Assembly (NCBI GenBank): GCA_005223085.1
Contig: NJBP01000086.1
Span: forward strand, 1-5,144
Direction: 5' to 3'
DNA from: Candidatus Aerophobetes bacterium Ae_b3b
GTDB lineage: Bacteria; Aerophobota; Aerophobia; Aerophobales; AE-B3A
DNA: 5,144 bases
The translations under genes and the position numbers were made by a program. Positions within the stretch are counted from its first letter, which is position 1, and each line of letters begins with the position of its first letter. The notes beneath the pieces are model-generated. The model was not told where the DNA came from. It did not search any database and saw only the letters and a list, made by a program, of their open reading frames with translations. Positions 4,848-5,144 of the stretch are shown here, in pieces.

Positions 4848-4875
4848 ATGTTAGCTCAAAAATAAGAGGTGTCAA
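4848..4875 (-). promoter_or_regulatory. Promoter of the oxidoreductase gene
   Basis: On the minus strand there is a perfect -35 TTGACA (4875-4870), a 16-nt spacer CCTCTTATTTTTGAGC and a -10 TAACAT (4853-4848, 4/6). Transcription would start near 4841, giving a leader of about 106 nt to the ATG at 4735. The arrangement and sequence are nearly those of the HU promoter at 487-514. Confidence 0.7.
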
Positions 4876-5144
4876 AGAAGGCTTCGTGAGATTTCGTGTG
4901 AGATCAGGTGTAACAGGCTCGCTTGAGTGAACAAAAATTAAGAATCCGACTTACCGCAGACTAGGGTGAGCGAAACGCAAGCAGTGAGCTGAGAAGGAAT
5001 CATCCAGAACCCACCAGCAGACAAGTCTACACAGCCTAAGCCCCTCCCCAGAGCCTTCCAAGCGGATTGACAATGCTGAGATTTGGCTCAACTCATCCCT
5101 ATGTGATACGATTAGGGCGTCCTTGAGTAAGTGGTAGGTCCGGA
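4876..5144. other. Upstream intergenic stretch without a convincing gene
   Basis: Immediately upstream of the oxidoreductase -35 are two adjacent similar blocks, TTCGTGAGAT (4883-4892) and TTCGTGTGAGAT (4893-4904), which could bind an activator. One minus-strand frame is open from the window edge (5142) to TAA at 4953-4951, 63 codons beginning RTYHLLKDALIVSHRDELSQ. It could be the end of a gene entering from the right, but its later part (CRLVCWWVLDD onward) does not read like a known family and open frames of this length arise by chance. No tRNA or rRNA is seen. Confidence 0.3.

Noticed and set aside
1-5144. CRISPR array, tRNA, rRNA, insertion sequence or phage attachment site
   Set aside because: No regularly spaced repeats, no tRNA arm signatures, no transposase motifs and no paired terminal repeats with duplications were seen on either strand.

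Overview
The window reads as bacterial chromosome with moderate-to-low GC and strong AGGAGG-type ribosome binding sites. GTG is used as a start for HU. An omptin-like outer membrane protein points to a diderm. The sequence does not fix the phylum: HU and the Gfo/Idh/MocA enzyme are too widespread, and nothing here is specific to Enterobacteria, where omptins are best known.

Layout. (1) 1-480 is a regulatory intergenic region. A leftward gene probably starts at 15 and leaves the window. A strong + strand intrinsic terminator at 380-420 has no gene to terminate, so a small RNA is possible. (2) 487-1894 holds a probable operon of HU and an omptin-family protease with all catalytic residues present. 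(3) 1993-2806 is a decayed gene. Protein-like sequence with an Ig-like, beta-rich look continues through at least three reading frames. Its last frame ends one base before the start of a small acidic protein (2808-3035). (4) 3042-3598 has a hairpin with a minus-strand T-tract, a small ribbon-helix-helix-like gene (3146-3337), and about 260 bp with no convincing gene. (5) 3599-4735 on the minus strand is a full-length oxidoreductase whose usual EKP motif reads TVP. (6) 4876-5144 has no convincing gene.

The most unusual observation is that HU and the oxidoreductase, about 4.3 kb apart and in opposite orientations, are preceded by nearly the same control cassette. It comprises -35, conserved spacer, -10, a 16-bp palindrome-like block at the transcription start, and AGGAGG followed 7 nt later by GTG. 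At HU that GTG starts the protein. At the oxidoreductase it would start a 15-codon leader peptide, and the enzyme itself starts about 70 bases further on. This suggests shared control by one unidentified repressor or a recently dispersed promoter.

Functionally, HU compacts DNA in the cytoplasm, the omptin cleaves peptides at the cell surface, and the oxidoreductase probably works on a sugar or cyclitol. I see no single pathway joining them beyond the shared promoter.
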